In this document: positions 14,301 through 24,200 of the stretch, one piece after another
Layout: every line of letters starts with the position of its first letter
How positions within the stretch are numbered: the stretch's first letter is position 1
From: Harmothoe impar
Taxonomy: Eukaryota > Annelida > Polychaeta > Phyllodocida > Polynoidae
Direction of reading: 5' to 3'
Length of the DNA: 64,000 nucleotides
NCBI GenBank assembly: GCA_947462335.1
Contig: OX381708.1
Coordinates: forward strand, 5,270,001 to 5,334,000
Position numbers and translations under genes: made by a program
The notes under the pieces: model-generated
The model's input: only the letters and a program-made list of their open reading frames with translations
Databases searched by the model: none
What the model was told of the DNA's origin: nothing

Positions 14301-17300
14301 TATGACGTCATCAAAATGGCGGTTTGTTTACATTTGAACGGGATAGAAATAAGGCCCCACCCCATAACAATTTTGGTAAATTCAATCGAAAATCACAAAA
14401 AAATAAACACAAAGGTACACTTATTTAAGCCTGTTGACTGGGTTATTTCACCTACGACCTCGTGAAATACGGCCCAAGGTCAACTCATGAAATAACACAG
14501 GCAACAGACTAACACTTGTGTGCCTTTGTCTATTTATCTCAGCAATTACAATGTGTTGGAGGATATCTTTGGCCAATACTATTGTCAGGTGTATGGGTGC
14601 AGAATAGGGCCTAAGAAGGCTAAGGAAGATCCAAAAGCCAAAGAAAGGTGTCACTGCCTGTCACTGTTCCTACTTACTGACCAGAACCCTCGCCTGTCAC
14701 TGCCTGTCACTGTTCCTACTTACAGACCAGAACCCTCCACTGTCACTGCCTGTCACTGTTCCTACTTACAGACCAGAACCCTCCCCTGTCACTGTCTGTC
14801 ACTGTTCCTACTTACAGACCAGAACCCTCCCCTGTCACTGACTGTCACTGTTCCTACTTACAGACCAGAACCCTCCCCTGTCACTGCCTGTCACTGTTCC
14901 TACTTACAGACCAGAACCCTCCCCTGTCACTGCCTGTCACTGTTCCTACTTACAGACCAGAACCCTCCCCTGTCACTGCCTGTCATAGTTCCCACTTACA
15001 GACCAGAACCCTCCCCTGTCACTGCCTGTCACTGTTCCTACTTACAGGCCAGAACCCTCCCCTGTCACTGGTCCTACTTACAGACCAGAACCCTCCCCTG
15101 TCACTGTTCCTACTTACAGACCAGAACCCTCCCCTGTCACTTAGACTGTCATCTATCACCATGCCACAGTTCCTACCTACAGACCGGAACGCTCCCCTGT
15201 CACTGGTCCTACTTACAGACCAGAACCCTCCCCTGTCACTGTTCCTACTTACAGACCAGAACCCTCCCCTGTCACTGGTCCTACTTACAGACCAGAACCC
15301 TCCACTGTCACTGTTCCTACTTACAGACCAGAACCCTCCCCTGTCACTTAGACTGTCATCTATCACCATGCCACAGTTCCTACCTACAGACCGGAACGCT
15401 CCCCTGTCACTGGTCCTACTTACAGACCAGAACCCTCCCCTGTCACTGCCTGTCACTGTTCCTACTTACAGACCAGAACCCTCCCCTGTCACTGCCTGTC
15501 ACTGTTCCTACTTACAGACCAGAACCCTCTCCTGTCACTGCTTGTCACAGTTCATACTTACAGACCAGAACCCTCCCCTGTCACTGCCTGTCACTGCTCC
15601 TTACAGACCAGAACCCTCCGCTGTCACTTAGACTGTCATCTTTCACCATGCCATTGTTCCTACTTACAGACCAGAACCTGTCCACATCACGACCAAGTCC
15701 CACCAACGTGTCACCGACAGTACCTCTCACCGTTGGAGCAGTGGCTGCGGCTTTAACCCTTGTCATTATCATAGTTGTATGTGTACGTGTGCGGCGAGAG
15801 AAGAACAAAGTCAATGATGTTACTGGTGAGTTGTAAACCTAGGGGAGAGAGGGGCACATTGACCACCTGGGCACATTGAACCACTCGCTCTCTTTGCTAT
15901 TCCTTTGGGAATTTTCCAGCAGTTTTCTTACCACATCACCCCTTTTACAGACAATTCAGAGCAGCAGCATCATGTTTGGTTTGGAATGCCGGGGGGAAAA
16001 CTAGACAACATTAATAGATTTATGCCCTTGCAATTGTTGAACATTTGTTCTCATGTCATAGAAAAACATATAGCTGGCCTAAGATCTTTATACAGGTCAA
16101 AGTATACATCTCAATGATTGAGTAGAACCTGATTTCACTCCTGAGTGTGTTATGTAATCTGAATTACATCAGCCTTATCTACAATCTTCAGCATGGGGTA
16201 CATTGAACCACAAAAATTGGGGCACCTTGAACCATGCTCAAGGTGCCCCACCCTCTGCCTTGAAGGACTAGTTCCATTATTTAACACAATGCACCTGATC
16301 ATTGCAGTGCATAGAGGGACAAGGTATCACTGCTCCTCACCAGAGGGCAGCCTAACCTTGTCAGCTTGTAGGTGAGAGATGAGAAAAAATTACTCACTTC
16401 AACCTCTGGATGTACCATAGTATAAACTAACAAGTGGGCCCTCATATTTATAAACCCATCAGGTCCGAGAAATGAAGGGAAATCCTCCCCAGAGCCATTA
16501 TTTACACCAGTGTTAATTTTCACAACGCAGTTAGGTGTGAAAACACTGCAGGGCTAGAATTAGCAATGGTTTTGCTTGTAGCATAAACACTACAGGGCTA
16601 AAATTAGCAACGGTTTTCTTATTGCTGAATTTTCTATCGATTTGCTGTTAAATGTATATATCTCATAAGATAGATTAGTGTATGCTCTTGAATCATACAT
16701 GGGGAATAGTTAATCATACATGGGATTGCCATCAAATCACATTAAAGTAAGCTTTTTCTATAGACTTTCCCTCTGTGCTCCTCCACTTCACCCAAGAGGC
16801 AGTGAGCCCTGTAGTGTTTGCACACCTACCTGCGTTGTGAAAATTAACACTGGTGTAAATAACGGCACTGGGGAGGGTTTCCCTTCATTTCCAGGACCTG
16901 CCCATAGTTTATCAGAATTGGGGCTCACAGAGAAACACACTCAAAGAAGTTACAATTTGACTATACAGTTATGATAAAATACATAATTTGCTTATTGTGG
17001 TAATAGATTCTGTTGTAGCATATTCATAGTGTCTTTATTCCTAGATGAATCCTTTTTCAGAAGCAGGGCAGCCTGTTACATCATAGAAGAATATAATCAA
17101 AGATCTGTATAGACCTTGCAAATGACAGCAATCCTTTTAAGATGGTTTATATTGACCTAAAGGGAAACCTGTAACACATCAACCCAGTCACTACTCTTGA
17201 AACTGTAATTGACTGACTTGTGTGGATTAGATAAGTGTTTTTTTACATTCGATCCTATGCAAAAGTATCAACAGCAAATAATTCCACCTGAACTTTCAAC

Positions 17301-18938
17301 AATTTATCCATATTACTGATTGTTTGAACTATTTAATATGAGTGGTTCAATGTGCCTCATTGGGTGGGTCAACCTGCCCAGGGCATGGGGCACATTAAAC
17401 CACCCAAAGATTTAATTTTCAAAAAATCAAAAGAAATACAAAAAATGACCATACCTGCTTTGCCATAGGTCGGCATATAACGCAACGATATAAGGTAGCT
17501 GCTAGATGCAACATCAAAGTTCACATGACCTTGATATGGTCAGGAAAAAAATAAATGTGCAGAAGTGGTTCAACGTGCCCCTCTCTCCCCTACTAGTCCC
17601 AAGCCGAGGCACTTCTAATCTTTGTTTTTGAGACCAAAAGGTTTGAATATGCAGTCTGCTGAATCAAAAATCCATTTTGTACAAAAATGCGATGGGCGTT
17701 TTCCCAATTTGACCGCCCAAAGTGATCATTTTTTGTAATTTGTTTTTCAAAAAATGACTTCCTTCAGCCTTTGGACCCCAAAATTCTGCCTATTGAAGCT
17801 ATTTATACCTATGTTCTTACTGGCCTGTAAGCTAATTCTCTTATCTTTACAATAATCAGACCAATACTTTCAAGAATTTAAAATGGGAGTTTTAGATGAT
17901 CTTGATTAATATACTTGAGGCAGAATTCTGATATACTTGAGGCATGCTATACTATGTTACAGATGCTGGGGTAACACCGACAGGTGTAGCTCCCAGACAC
18001 AACCTATACCTGATAGACACTGGTTCCTACCTGCATCCACCCCAGCATGAGGAACCTGCTGAACACCTTCACCAACAAGACACAGGCTCATACCTCGACA
18101 TCTTAGATACCGGTGTGTACCTTCATGCACCCGAAGATGAACCATCTATAAAAAGTATGTTATGAAAATGTTATGAAGGGTTTCAGTTATATTACAATTG
18201 ACTCAGATGGTAAGGCCAAAAAAAAAGGTTTGTTTCAGGTGAACAATCCATAAAAAGTAAGTTTTCAGTTAAATTCCAGATGGTTATCAAGGTTTTGTAA
18301 TTGTGTTGTAGCTATATTTCAATGCTATTTCAGTGTTTTTGTTCCAGAGATGGCAGCAAAGTATATTAATGTGGTATGCTGAGGTAATATCCTGATTCAG
18401 GGAAAGTACAGTGGTGATCATGAGTACATAGGGTGTTTACCTGTGCCGCTGAGTCACCTGAGGGAGTCATATAGCTCTCTGGGTAATATGACTCTCCCAG
18501 GTGACTCCCGTGGGTCAGCCAGAGAGTCATCTAGGCTCCCTCAGGTGACATGGACTCCCCCAGACTCCCCCAGACCAAGAATTGGCTAAATATGACTTTT
18601 TATGGAAGGAAATCTCTATAATTGGGAAAAGGTGCTAGGGTTGGCGCTATTTTGAATCTAAGGGTGGGTTGCCTTAAACACAACTTGATTTTGGCCTAAT
18701 AACCACACCTGGAAGGTAGGAAACAAATGCTGTCTTCATTCCAATGCAGGCTGATACTTCTCTTGGGAAGCTGTTCAGGGACAGAGGTATCCCGACGAAG
18801 CTACGTCCTCACGGCGTTGTCACCCTGCAGGACCTACAGGACATGTCCCGCGCTGATATGGTGGAGGCTGGACTTAACGTGGGGGAGAGGAACAGGATAA
18901 AGAGGGCCCTGAAGGATGCCACCAACTCTCAGTACTAA
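5295..18938 (+). CDS. Gene A: VWA-transmembrane-SAM receptor-like protein (six-exon model)
   Basis: Predicted single-pass surface receptor of 418 residues. Modelled exons are 5295-5376, 13269-13880, 15670-15825, 17963-18154, 18348-18373 and 18750-18938. Their 1,257 nt close in frame and end in TAA. Order: hydrophobic leader, VWA domain with intact metal site (DGSGS, GGNT, MTDG), short Ser/Pro/Thr stalk, transmembrane segment, tail with four tyrosines in LY/DTGSY/DTGVY contexts plus YINV, and SAM-like domain (VGERNRIKRAL). A VWA domain suggests adhesion or ligand binding. SAM and tyrosine motifs suggest intracellular signalling, but no ligand or pathway is shown. Genes B and C share its membrane/tail exon plan. 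The 7.9-kb first intron could hide another exon, and the 46-bp array before the membrane exon could be partly coding. Confidence 0.75.
5449..5750. mobile_element. Snapback (foldback) element 72 bp after the gene A leader exon
   Basis: Two arms of about 135 bp are near-perfect inverted copies. They start TACTCTCGTTCCCAAATCCT and end with the complement, leaving a loop of about 35 bp near 5,580-5,615. A direct repeat ACGTAGGGGG flanks it (5439-5448 and 5751-5760). A 9-10-bp duplication suggests a Mutator-type insertion. The RNA would form a long hairpin. Confidence 0.75.
6277..8625. mobile_element. 2.35-kb non-autonomous Harbinger-like transposon
   Basis: Ends gggagcgttcattatttatg and cataaataatgaacgctccc are inverted copies. 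They are flanked by TTA (6274-6276 and 8626-8628), the 3-bp duplication typical of PIF/Harbinger. C-rich sub-terminal repeats (gaataggttgaaaaaaaaag-like) lie inside both ends. The interior (6,440-8,400) has several 60-95-codon open frames without a recognisable transposase. It lies inside intron 1 of gene A. Confidence 0.65.
8630..9110. repeat. Degenerate G-rich repeat (gtgacccttggtgagggg)n
   Basis: A run of related phrases such as gtgacccttggtgaggggga and gattttggtcaaaagtgacc. It resembles the interior of the 420-bp MITEs at 9,614 and 12,785 but is more degenerate. Its minus-strand open frames are repeat translations. Confidence 0.55.
9614..10038. mobile_element. 425-bp hAT-like MITE, copy 1
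   Basis: Starts ccggggggggggggcacttg and ends caagtacccccccgg. An 8-bp duplication CCTATACC flanks it (9606-9613 and 10039-10046). The interior carries ctagcaagggtc motifs. The same family lies in the opposite orientation at 12,785-13,204. Confidence 0.75.
10167..10380. repeat. GACATG-type interspersed repeat, copy 2
   Basis: Starts aaattcgacacggcgacatg and ends cgacatgcgacatggggacc. Same family as 4,798-5,140. Non-coding. Confidence 0.7.
10386..10562 (+). pseudogene. LINE reverse-transcriptase C-terminal fragment
   Basis: The frame ending at the TGA near 10,560 reads through ALYRAIDSWNNLKPNY and ends FKKAIKRDY-PDCF-type sequence. That pattern (aromatic-Arg, SWNNL, then FK..IK) matches the extreme C-terminus of non-LTR retrotransposon ORF2 proteins. 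Only about 55 codons remain, so this is a 5'-truncated copy. Confidence 0.55.
10720..10998. mobile_element. Harbinger-like MITE (gggagtgatcatt family), copy 1
   Basis: Inverted ends gggagtgatcattttttaac / tgatcactccc are flanked by TAA (10717-10719 and 10999-11001). G- and C-rich interior with gcgcgcgggccctttgaagc. Related copies: 20,749-21,030, 31,378-31,661, a degraded one at 61,057-61,363, and a one-ended one at about 11,996-12,265. Confidence 0.75.
11106..11315. repeat. GACATG-type interspersed repeat, copy 3
   Basis: Starts gctaaattcgacacggcgac. Same family as copies at 4,798 and 10,167. Non-coding. Confidence 0.7.
11509..11794. mobile_element. GGCC...CAGGT-family MITE, divergent copy
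   Basis: Left end ggccaaaataaa followed by ggttggtttccggtaac. The right end is the inverted counterpart (gtgaccggaaacaaaac then ggcc). Its interior has cccggtcgggtgac-type sequence. Most diverged member of the family also found at 23,886, 24,543, 28,070, 28,753 and 30,822. Confidence 0.65.
11996..12265. repeat. One-ended Harbinger-like MITE fragment
   Basis: Begins gggggtgctcattttttaac like the 10,720 family and contains the G-rich interior. A clean right terminus is not visible. Confidence 0.5.
12420..12670. repeat. Short tandem repeats around tatatttgcgga
   Basis: Repeated phrases cggacctccgtatatatttg, cggacatccgtatatatttg and cggagctccataattatatt occupy a short block. Probably a decayed palindromic element. 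Confidence 0.45.
12785..13204. mobile_element. 420-bp hAT-like MITE, copy 2, directly before the VWA exon
   Basis: Ends cccgggggggggggggggta and gtgcccccctggg are inverted. The 8-bp duplication CTTTAAAC flanks it (12777-12784 and 13205-13212). Inverted relative to the 9,614 copy. Its right end is 64 bp from the VWA exon, so it is close to the branch-point region of that intron. Confidence 0.75.
13269..13880 (+). CDS. Gene A exon 2: VWA domain
   Basis: Acceptor atatttccag|AT at 13268, donor CACCAG|GTAAGT at 13880. Phase 1 on both sides, about 203 codons. The fold opens DVDLGFILDGSGS (first metal-site loop), continues with the Thr loop FTGGNTNISGG and the Asp loop VAIVMTDGKS, and ends VLESIMSSVC before a Pro-rich linker TRPPPSPG. 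All metal-ion-dependent adhesion site residues are present, so cation-dependent ligand binding is plausible. Length is normal for a VWA domain. Confidence 0.85.
13935..14500. repeat. Interspersed repeat (gccgtattcaatggg family)
   Basis: Contains gcctgcggcttcgtgggata and gataaacacaaataccaact. An inverted relative lies at about 21,850-22,060 upstream of the gene B V1 exon, and fragments recur near 62,280. Non-coding. Confidence 0.6.
14647..15669 (+). repeat. 46-bp minisatellite carrying a 3' splice site, gene A
   Basis: About 23 units of ACCAGAACCCTCCCCTGTCA + CTGCCTGTCACTGTTCCTAC + TTACAG, with some shortened units. A larger block containing tcacttagactgtcatctat is repeated about 209 bp apart (near 15,138 and 15,347), with a third partial copy near 15,627. 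Each unit ends in a pyrimidine tract plus CTTACAG, an acceptor. The last one is the modelled acceptor of the membrane exon. The array is stop-free in the frame that runs into the membrane exon, so part of it could be translated as a stalk. Confidence 0.85.
15670..15825 (+). CDS. Gene A exon 3: stalk and transmembrane segment
   Basis: Acceptor cctacttacag|AC at 15669 is the final unit of the 46-bp array. The donor is ACTG|GTGAGT. Encodes a Ser/Thr/Pro stalk, then a membrane segment VGAVAAALTLVIIIVVCV and a basic stop-transfer RVRREKNK. Phase 1-1, like the corresponding exons of genes B and C. Confidence 0.75.
15840..17592. mobile_element. 1.75-kb non-autonomous element (ggggcacattgaacc family)
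   Basis: The left end tagggga-gagaggggcacatt and right end aacgtgcccctctctcccct are inverted. Internal ggggcacattgaaccac motifs recur. A nested inverted repeat (about 16,458-16,560 against 16,800-16,905, with acaccagtgttaattttcac) is a second small foldback. It fills most of the intron between membrane and tail exons of gene A. Confidence 0.6.
17963..18154 (+). CDS. Gene A exon 4: cytoplasmic tail with four tyrosines
   Basis: Acceptor atgttacag|AT at 17962, donor AAAAA|GTATGT. Phase 1-1, 192 nt. Four tyrosines lie in repeated contexts: HNLYLIDTG, DTGSYLHPP, DTGSYLDIL and DTGVYLHAP. YLDI and YLID fit generic SH2-binding YxxI/hydrophobic patterns. None is a strict ITIM, because position -2 is Gly or Asn. 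The repeated DTG-x-Y unit suggests internal duplication. Confidence 0.7.
18213..18240. repeat. Solo terminal repeat of the GGCC...CAGGT MITE family
   Basis: Sequence ggccaaa..aaggtttgtttcaggt equals one end of the family at 23,886 and others. It ends in TTTGTTTCAG|GT, a good acceptor-like string, immediately before an 18-nt exon-like segment. Confidence 0.6.
18348..18373 (+). CDS. Gene A exon 5: 26-nt exon with YINV
   Basis: Acceptor ttgttccag at 18347, donor GTG|GTATGC. It takes phase 1 to phase 0, exactly what is needed to enter the SAM exon, which has a stop in the other phase. Encodes KMAAKYINV. YxN is the Grb2 SH2-binding pattern. Gene B has an equivalent small phase 1-0 exon at 28,469-28,527. 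Confidence 0.55.
18750..18938 (+). CDS. Gene A exon 6: SAM-like domain and stop
   Basis: Acceptor ccaatgcag at 18749. The 62 codons end in TAA. Helical SAM-like sequence: LGKLFRDRGIPTKL, VVTLQDLQDMSRADMVEAGL, then GERNRIKRAL. It is clearly homologous to the last exon of gene B (DLRDMSRDDMVEAGLKVGER). SAM domains mediate homo- or hetero-oligomerisation of signalling proteins. Confidence 0.8.
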   Translation, partial: ADTSLGKLFRDRGIPTKLRPHGVVTLQDLQDMSRADMVEAGLNVGERNRIKRALKDATNSQY

Positions 18939-20463
18939 AGGGGAGGCATCCTCTTTACTTCCCACCACTAGATTTTTTCAGGGTTACAACACTTTGTTTG
19001 TACATGCATTTACTATATAAAAGTGAGAAAAAAACAGGACCTTGCAGTTGAAATAACCAGAGCAGAGCAATGGCTCATAAGTCACTTTTGGCAAATTATT
19101 GAAATGACTATAACATACAAATTTATGATGTGCACATTATTGTCTAAGCCTAATATGTATACAAATCACATCATATATATCAGTATTTCTAATGAAACAT
19201 ATATAGATATAAAGATATTTTGGTAAAAGGTTATAATTTTTAACTCCAAAGTCTAATAATCACAGGGAGAAAACACACTTTCTTTATATTTCATTAAAAA
19301 TAAAAAAAGATCCCACCACTAAATATTCTTTATGTTTGAGATACAGAACAACTATACACTTGTGCACAATGTAGAAAAATAAAAATCACCTGCAGCAGTA
19401 TTCATTTTTCCACAAAAGTGGGGTATCTAAAGAAGTAATTATTATTAGAATAGGTAAGTTTAAGGAATTGATAATAATTCCATCACTAGAAAATAATAAC
19501 CTTACTTTATTTAAGGTTTACAATGTATACAATGCATTAGATCAACCAGACACATGATAACATGCCCCTATTTGAAACCGTTATCATTCTAAGTAATGCT
19601 GTGTTTGAGCCTCTGCCAGGGACTGCTACTGCCTGTCTGTCTGTGGTAGGCACAGGTACCCAGTGTGTGTGCTCCCCTCTATGGGCCTATATGCGCAACT
19701 CTGGTGTGCGTGGTCAAGAGATTGCATCCCCTTTAACTCTCATTTAAAGTGAGTACATCCGATGATTGGGTTCTAAAATCAAAATTGATAAAAAAAGATT
19801 TTCAGAAAGACCACACTTTCTATGCCAAACATTTAATTCACTCTCATCCCCTTAAATTTCACTTGGATTTAACATAATTGTAAAAAAAGACCTGAACAGC
19901 AAGGAACAATGGCACCCCTAAACTGGAGCCTCACTGCCTTTAGATTGTGTTTGACTACCCCCTTTCTTATCAATACAATATCATCACAGTGTGTGGAAGA
20001 CATTTAAAGCATGATTTATAAAGCACAATTTTCGGATGTCCTAACTTTAACATGAAGAAAGAAGAAGAACCGAGCAGCAAAACATACAGGTCCACAAGTA
20101 ATTGTGGACCGTTTTCACAAAACGGGTCTAAAGTCACATTTATGAATAGAATTCTTCATATCATAAGTCTTGATATCACCATGTTCTTACAGAAGTCTCG
20201 ATATCACCATGTTTTCGTGTACAGGCTGGTCAGAGATGGCACCCGGTCAGATATGGCACCCAGTCAGAGATGGCACCCGGTCAGAGACGAAAACATTGGC
20301 CCAAGTTTGTGAGACACAGCCATATATATATGGTAGGCACCATTGAAAATGTGATTTAATTGGGAGGCGTTATCATATCCCCATGAAACAAGCTTAGCAA
20401 TAAGAATTTTATTGGTCCATCAAAGCAGCATTTAGACACCATATCCCCTGGTGCAACTCTACA
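18939..20463. other. Gene A to gene B spacer, left part
   Basis: A/T-rich sequence with no recognisable gene. A short tandem repeat (tggcacccggtcagagatgg-like, about four units) lies at 20,230-20,290. Confidence 0.4.
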
Positions 20464-20621
20464 TACCGTATTCGACATAATAAGCGCACACCCCGCTCAT
20501 TTTTATACTACAAATAACCAAAAATATCTCAATTTTTTACCCCAAATAAACTCTTAGCTACTAAAAGGTGTCCATAGTCTTTTTTTAAGCGCACTGTGCT
20601 TTTATTACGTCGAATACGGTA
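20464..20621. repeat. MITE (taccgtattcgac family), copy 1
   Basis: Ends taccgtattcgacataataa and ttattacgtcgaatacggta are inverted copies. Further copies at 26,656-26,894 and 56,266-56,447. Confidence 0.75.
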
Positions 20622-20748
20622 CTAGGTGTTGGTTTGAAGAATACCTGGAGAAACCTCCAAGCTATGGTAGATTGAGGTAGCGTGTTTACTGGGGTGAAGC
20701 ACAGGCCTCTATTCTATTCCCAAGACTAAATGTGTATGGTGTGCATTA

Positions 20749-21030
20749 GGGAGTGATCATTTTTTTAAAACAGGGGGGGGGGTGGTGGGTGCCAAACATT
20801 TTACACCCCCCGATCAAGGGGTCAAAATTTTTTACCCCCCCTTTAGGATCGAAAATCGGCTCGCGCGCGGGCCCTTTGAAGTATAGTTACGCGCGGGCTT
20901 GTTGGCTCAAAACTGGTTAAATTTTGTTGCCCCCCAAGAGGGTTCAACAATCCCCCCCCCCTCGGTGAAGGGGTCCAAATCCCCCCCCAAAACCCACCAC
21001 CTCCCCTGTTGTTAAAAAATGATCACTCCC
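20749..21030. mobile_element. Harbinger-like MITE, copy 2, next to the gene B start
   Basis: Inverted ends gggagtgatcatttttttaa and aaaaatgatcactccc. The flanking trinucleotides (TTA left, TTG right) fit a mutated TTA duplication. Its right edge is 125 bp from the ATG of gene B, so it may lie in the promoter or 5' UTR. Confidence 0.7.
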
Positions 21031-21155
21031 TTGGTAGGGCCTGAACCAGGAACGTCTCAGCACGTCAGTAGGTGTCTGTACACAGCAGGGGTAACGTGTG
21101 GCCGTCTGTATACGTCTCTGCGGAGTAGGAGTGACCGGTAGCACCGGCTGACAAG

Positions 21156-21240
21156 ATGGGGACAGCAGCCAGGCAGCTGCTTATCTGCCTTCTTCTCTGT
21201 GTAGCCAGCCACAAAGTGATGCTTCAAAGATTTTACGGTC
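21156..21240 (+). CDS. Gene B exon 1: leader peptide
   Basis: ATG follows ctgacaag. It encodes MGTAARQLLICLLLCVASHK with a strong hydrophobic core and ends ACGGTC|GTAAGT in phase 1. Confidence 0.75.
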
Positions 21241-24200
21241 GTAAGTAGTATTAAATATTGATTGGTAGCCAAATTTTTCACACTTACTTGTACTTATTTA
21301 TCAGCTGTATAGGCTATATGATACTGTATAAATAAATATATATGTATATACATGTATATATATTAAGCTTGACAGGAAGAGGTGGCTCACTGTATTTAAT
21401 TTATTATAACTATTCATTCATTACATTACCTTATAATTCCTAAGCAACATACTTTGTTAATCAATGCTGGTGTCGGGTATTTCCCAGCTGAAAAAGTTCT
21501 CTCTGTACACCAGGATAGAATAAACGGGTTTAAAGGCCGGCTAGCTCCGTCCGTAGCAAAGACGGGTACCTGCCCACTGAGTTCTTCCAAAATACAAAGC
21601 AACCAGCGGCACCAATTGACCAATCAGGGCGCCGCTATCGAGGTCACGTGACTTGCTAAGACTGGCAGTCTTAGCGGTGCTAGCCGCCCTTTAATGTTCT
21701 TACGTAAACTCATACTCAAACTTTCTAGTGTCCCGGGTGTATAATAGATGTGATGATTATGAGCCATAAAGAATCATTGATGCTTAACCATGGACGAGTA
21801 TGCTATACATGTCTTGAGTACTAGATATATATGTATGTACATAGACAAATGCCAACGTCCTCTGTTGTATCCCACGAAGCCGCAGGCTGAGTGGGATGAG
21901 CCCCAGCCCCCACAAGTGAAATCCATCAGAGCGGTATCAATGTAGTTGGCATTTGTGTTTATCTTTTTATTTGAAGCCATTTTATTAAGGGAAAACTACT
22001 TTTTCTTAGCCCATTGAATACGGCCACATTGTATTCAATGGTGCCATTAAATACGGCCATCCAATGCTTAAGCATAGGAGATCTTGTATTTCCAAAAAAT
22101 AAAGACCAATAGCCCATGGTACCTGACTTCAACATTGTGTTTACTCAGGGCGTCATGTGTCAGAAGAAGGCAGACCTGTGACAGCATTGTGTCCTCCATT
22201 TGACTACCGGGGTAGTCTGCTGTGGAGATCTGATGAAAGCCTCCTTAGACCTCGTGGTGATATCTTTTCCCAGCGTTACAGTGATGAAGCTATGAGCTTG
22301 GATACGCGAGTTGACTACGCACTGAATATCGATGATTTGTCTATGACAATTGGACACCTGCAGCTGAAGGATTCTGGGAAGCTTTGGTGTGAAATTAATT
22401 ACTCAATGACAGGACTTGTGTCAATTATGTATCTGATTGTTTATAGTGAGTCATATTATCTATCTCTATTAACATCATTTTTCTCTCATCAGGAAAATGT
22501 ATATACTGTAAATTCCCGCGTACTACCCGCGGGTTGTACGCGAACCAAACACAGCTTTCATTTGATGCCAAACATGCCTATAAAGGGTGCGGGTTATACG
22601 AGGGTTTTTATTACTATAGAACAGTACTAAAATTTAAATTTTTAGATCCAGAAATGGGTTGTAGGATTCTCCTGAGTTAGGGGTGCGGGTTATACGCGAG
22701 ATGCGGGTAGTACGCGGGAATTTACGGTATTAAGTCACTTATTATCTTTATCACTCTGGAGTCAGTCCTCGTGGGGGTGGACTGCTCTGTCCTAGAACAG
22801 TTATTTAGACACACCAAATGACGAATGAAACCTAACACTTATTTACTATCGGGACCTCATTCATAATGACAAGGTTTTTCTCTATCGGATTATTTTATGC
22901 GTGTCCCCCTCCTACTTAAGGACGTACTGGATCTGTCAGTTGCAATAGGCTTACCAAAAGAGCTAACCCATGATAACGATGCCATTCCATGTGAAGGGCA
23001 GGAGATGTGAGACATGAGGGAACAACATTGGTAATACATTGTTCTGAATTACTGTAAAACCTCGCGTATAAGCCGCGGCTAGTACGCAAGTCAGATTGCT
23101 GGTGCGGCTTATAGGATCAGCCCAGAGTCGGGGTGCGGCTTATACGAGAGTTTTTACTACTAGGGTACAGTACTAAAGTCGCCATTTTGAAACTCCCCTT
23201 GTGCGGCTAATACAATCGCCCCAAACTTAGGGTGCGGCTTATACTCGAGTTAGGCTTATACGCGAGGTTTTACGGTAGATAAACCCATGTTACAATTAAC
23301 TCTCCTATATTGTCAATTATTGTTTATTTCAGACAGATGGATAGAAGTTAAACACTCCTCACGCGTTACACTACAATGTCCAGTGGCTACTGCTGAGTTC
23401 AGCACACGACAGTGGTACACGTCTCCTGACGCATGGAGCCTCATCTACAACCAGACTGCTACTACCACTGTAACAGGCCCTAAAGCAAGGGGCGACATGA
23501 ATATAGACGTTGATAGCTTCGAACTAACAATTGGCGAAGTGACTCAGGATGATTATGTGTTTACCTGCAGCGTTACAAAAACACAAACCAGTTTTGGCCT
23601 CATATTCCTTGCAGTATACCGTAAATATGTTACATTATTATTCATACTGATGTCGAATACCGTAAAACCTTGCGTATAAGCCTAACTCGCGTATAAGCCG
23701 CACCCCGACTTTGGGGCGATCTTATAAGCCGCACCAGGGATCTGGTTATGGTGACTTTTAGTACTGTGCCATAGTAGCTAAAACTCGTGTATAAGCCGCA
23801 CCCTGACCCTGGGCCGATGCTATAAGCCGCACCGCCGATCTGACTCGCGTACTAGCCGCGGCTTATACGCGAGGTTTTACGGTAAGGCCAAAAAAAAAAG
23901 GTTTGTTTCAGGTCACCCGACCGACCCTATCAAAAGAGGGCCGACCCTACGTTTTTTTAATGCAATTTTGAAGAAATTTTCATGTTTTTACCCTTTTTTG
24001 GTCCATTTTGGGGGATTCAAAAAAGTTGGGTAGTACATTCATGTTAAAAAAAACAATTAAAAAAACAAACAACCGACCTACCGACCCTACATTTTCCTCC
24101 AATGTTACCTGAAACAAACCTTTATTTATTTTTGGCCTAATGTGAAGTAGAACCTATGACTTTGAACAATTTCAAGAGATAATCGGCATGTAATTATACC

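Noticed and set aside
14520..15836. A single 438-codon protein
   Set aside because: Its bulk is the 46-bp repeat translated through three phases. Only the last 50 codons (membrane exon) are convincingly coding. Repeat inclusion is treated as a hypothesis.
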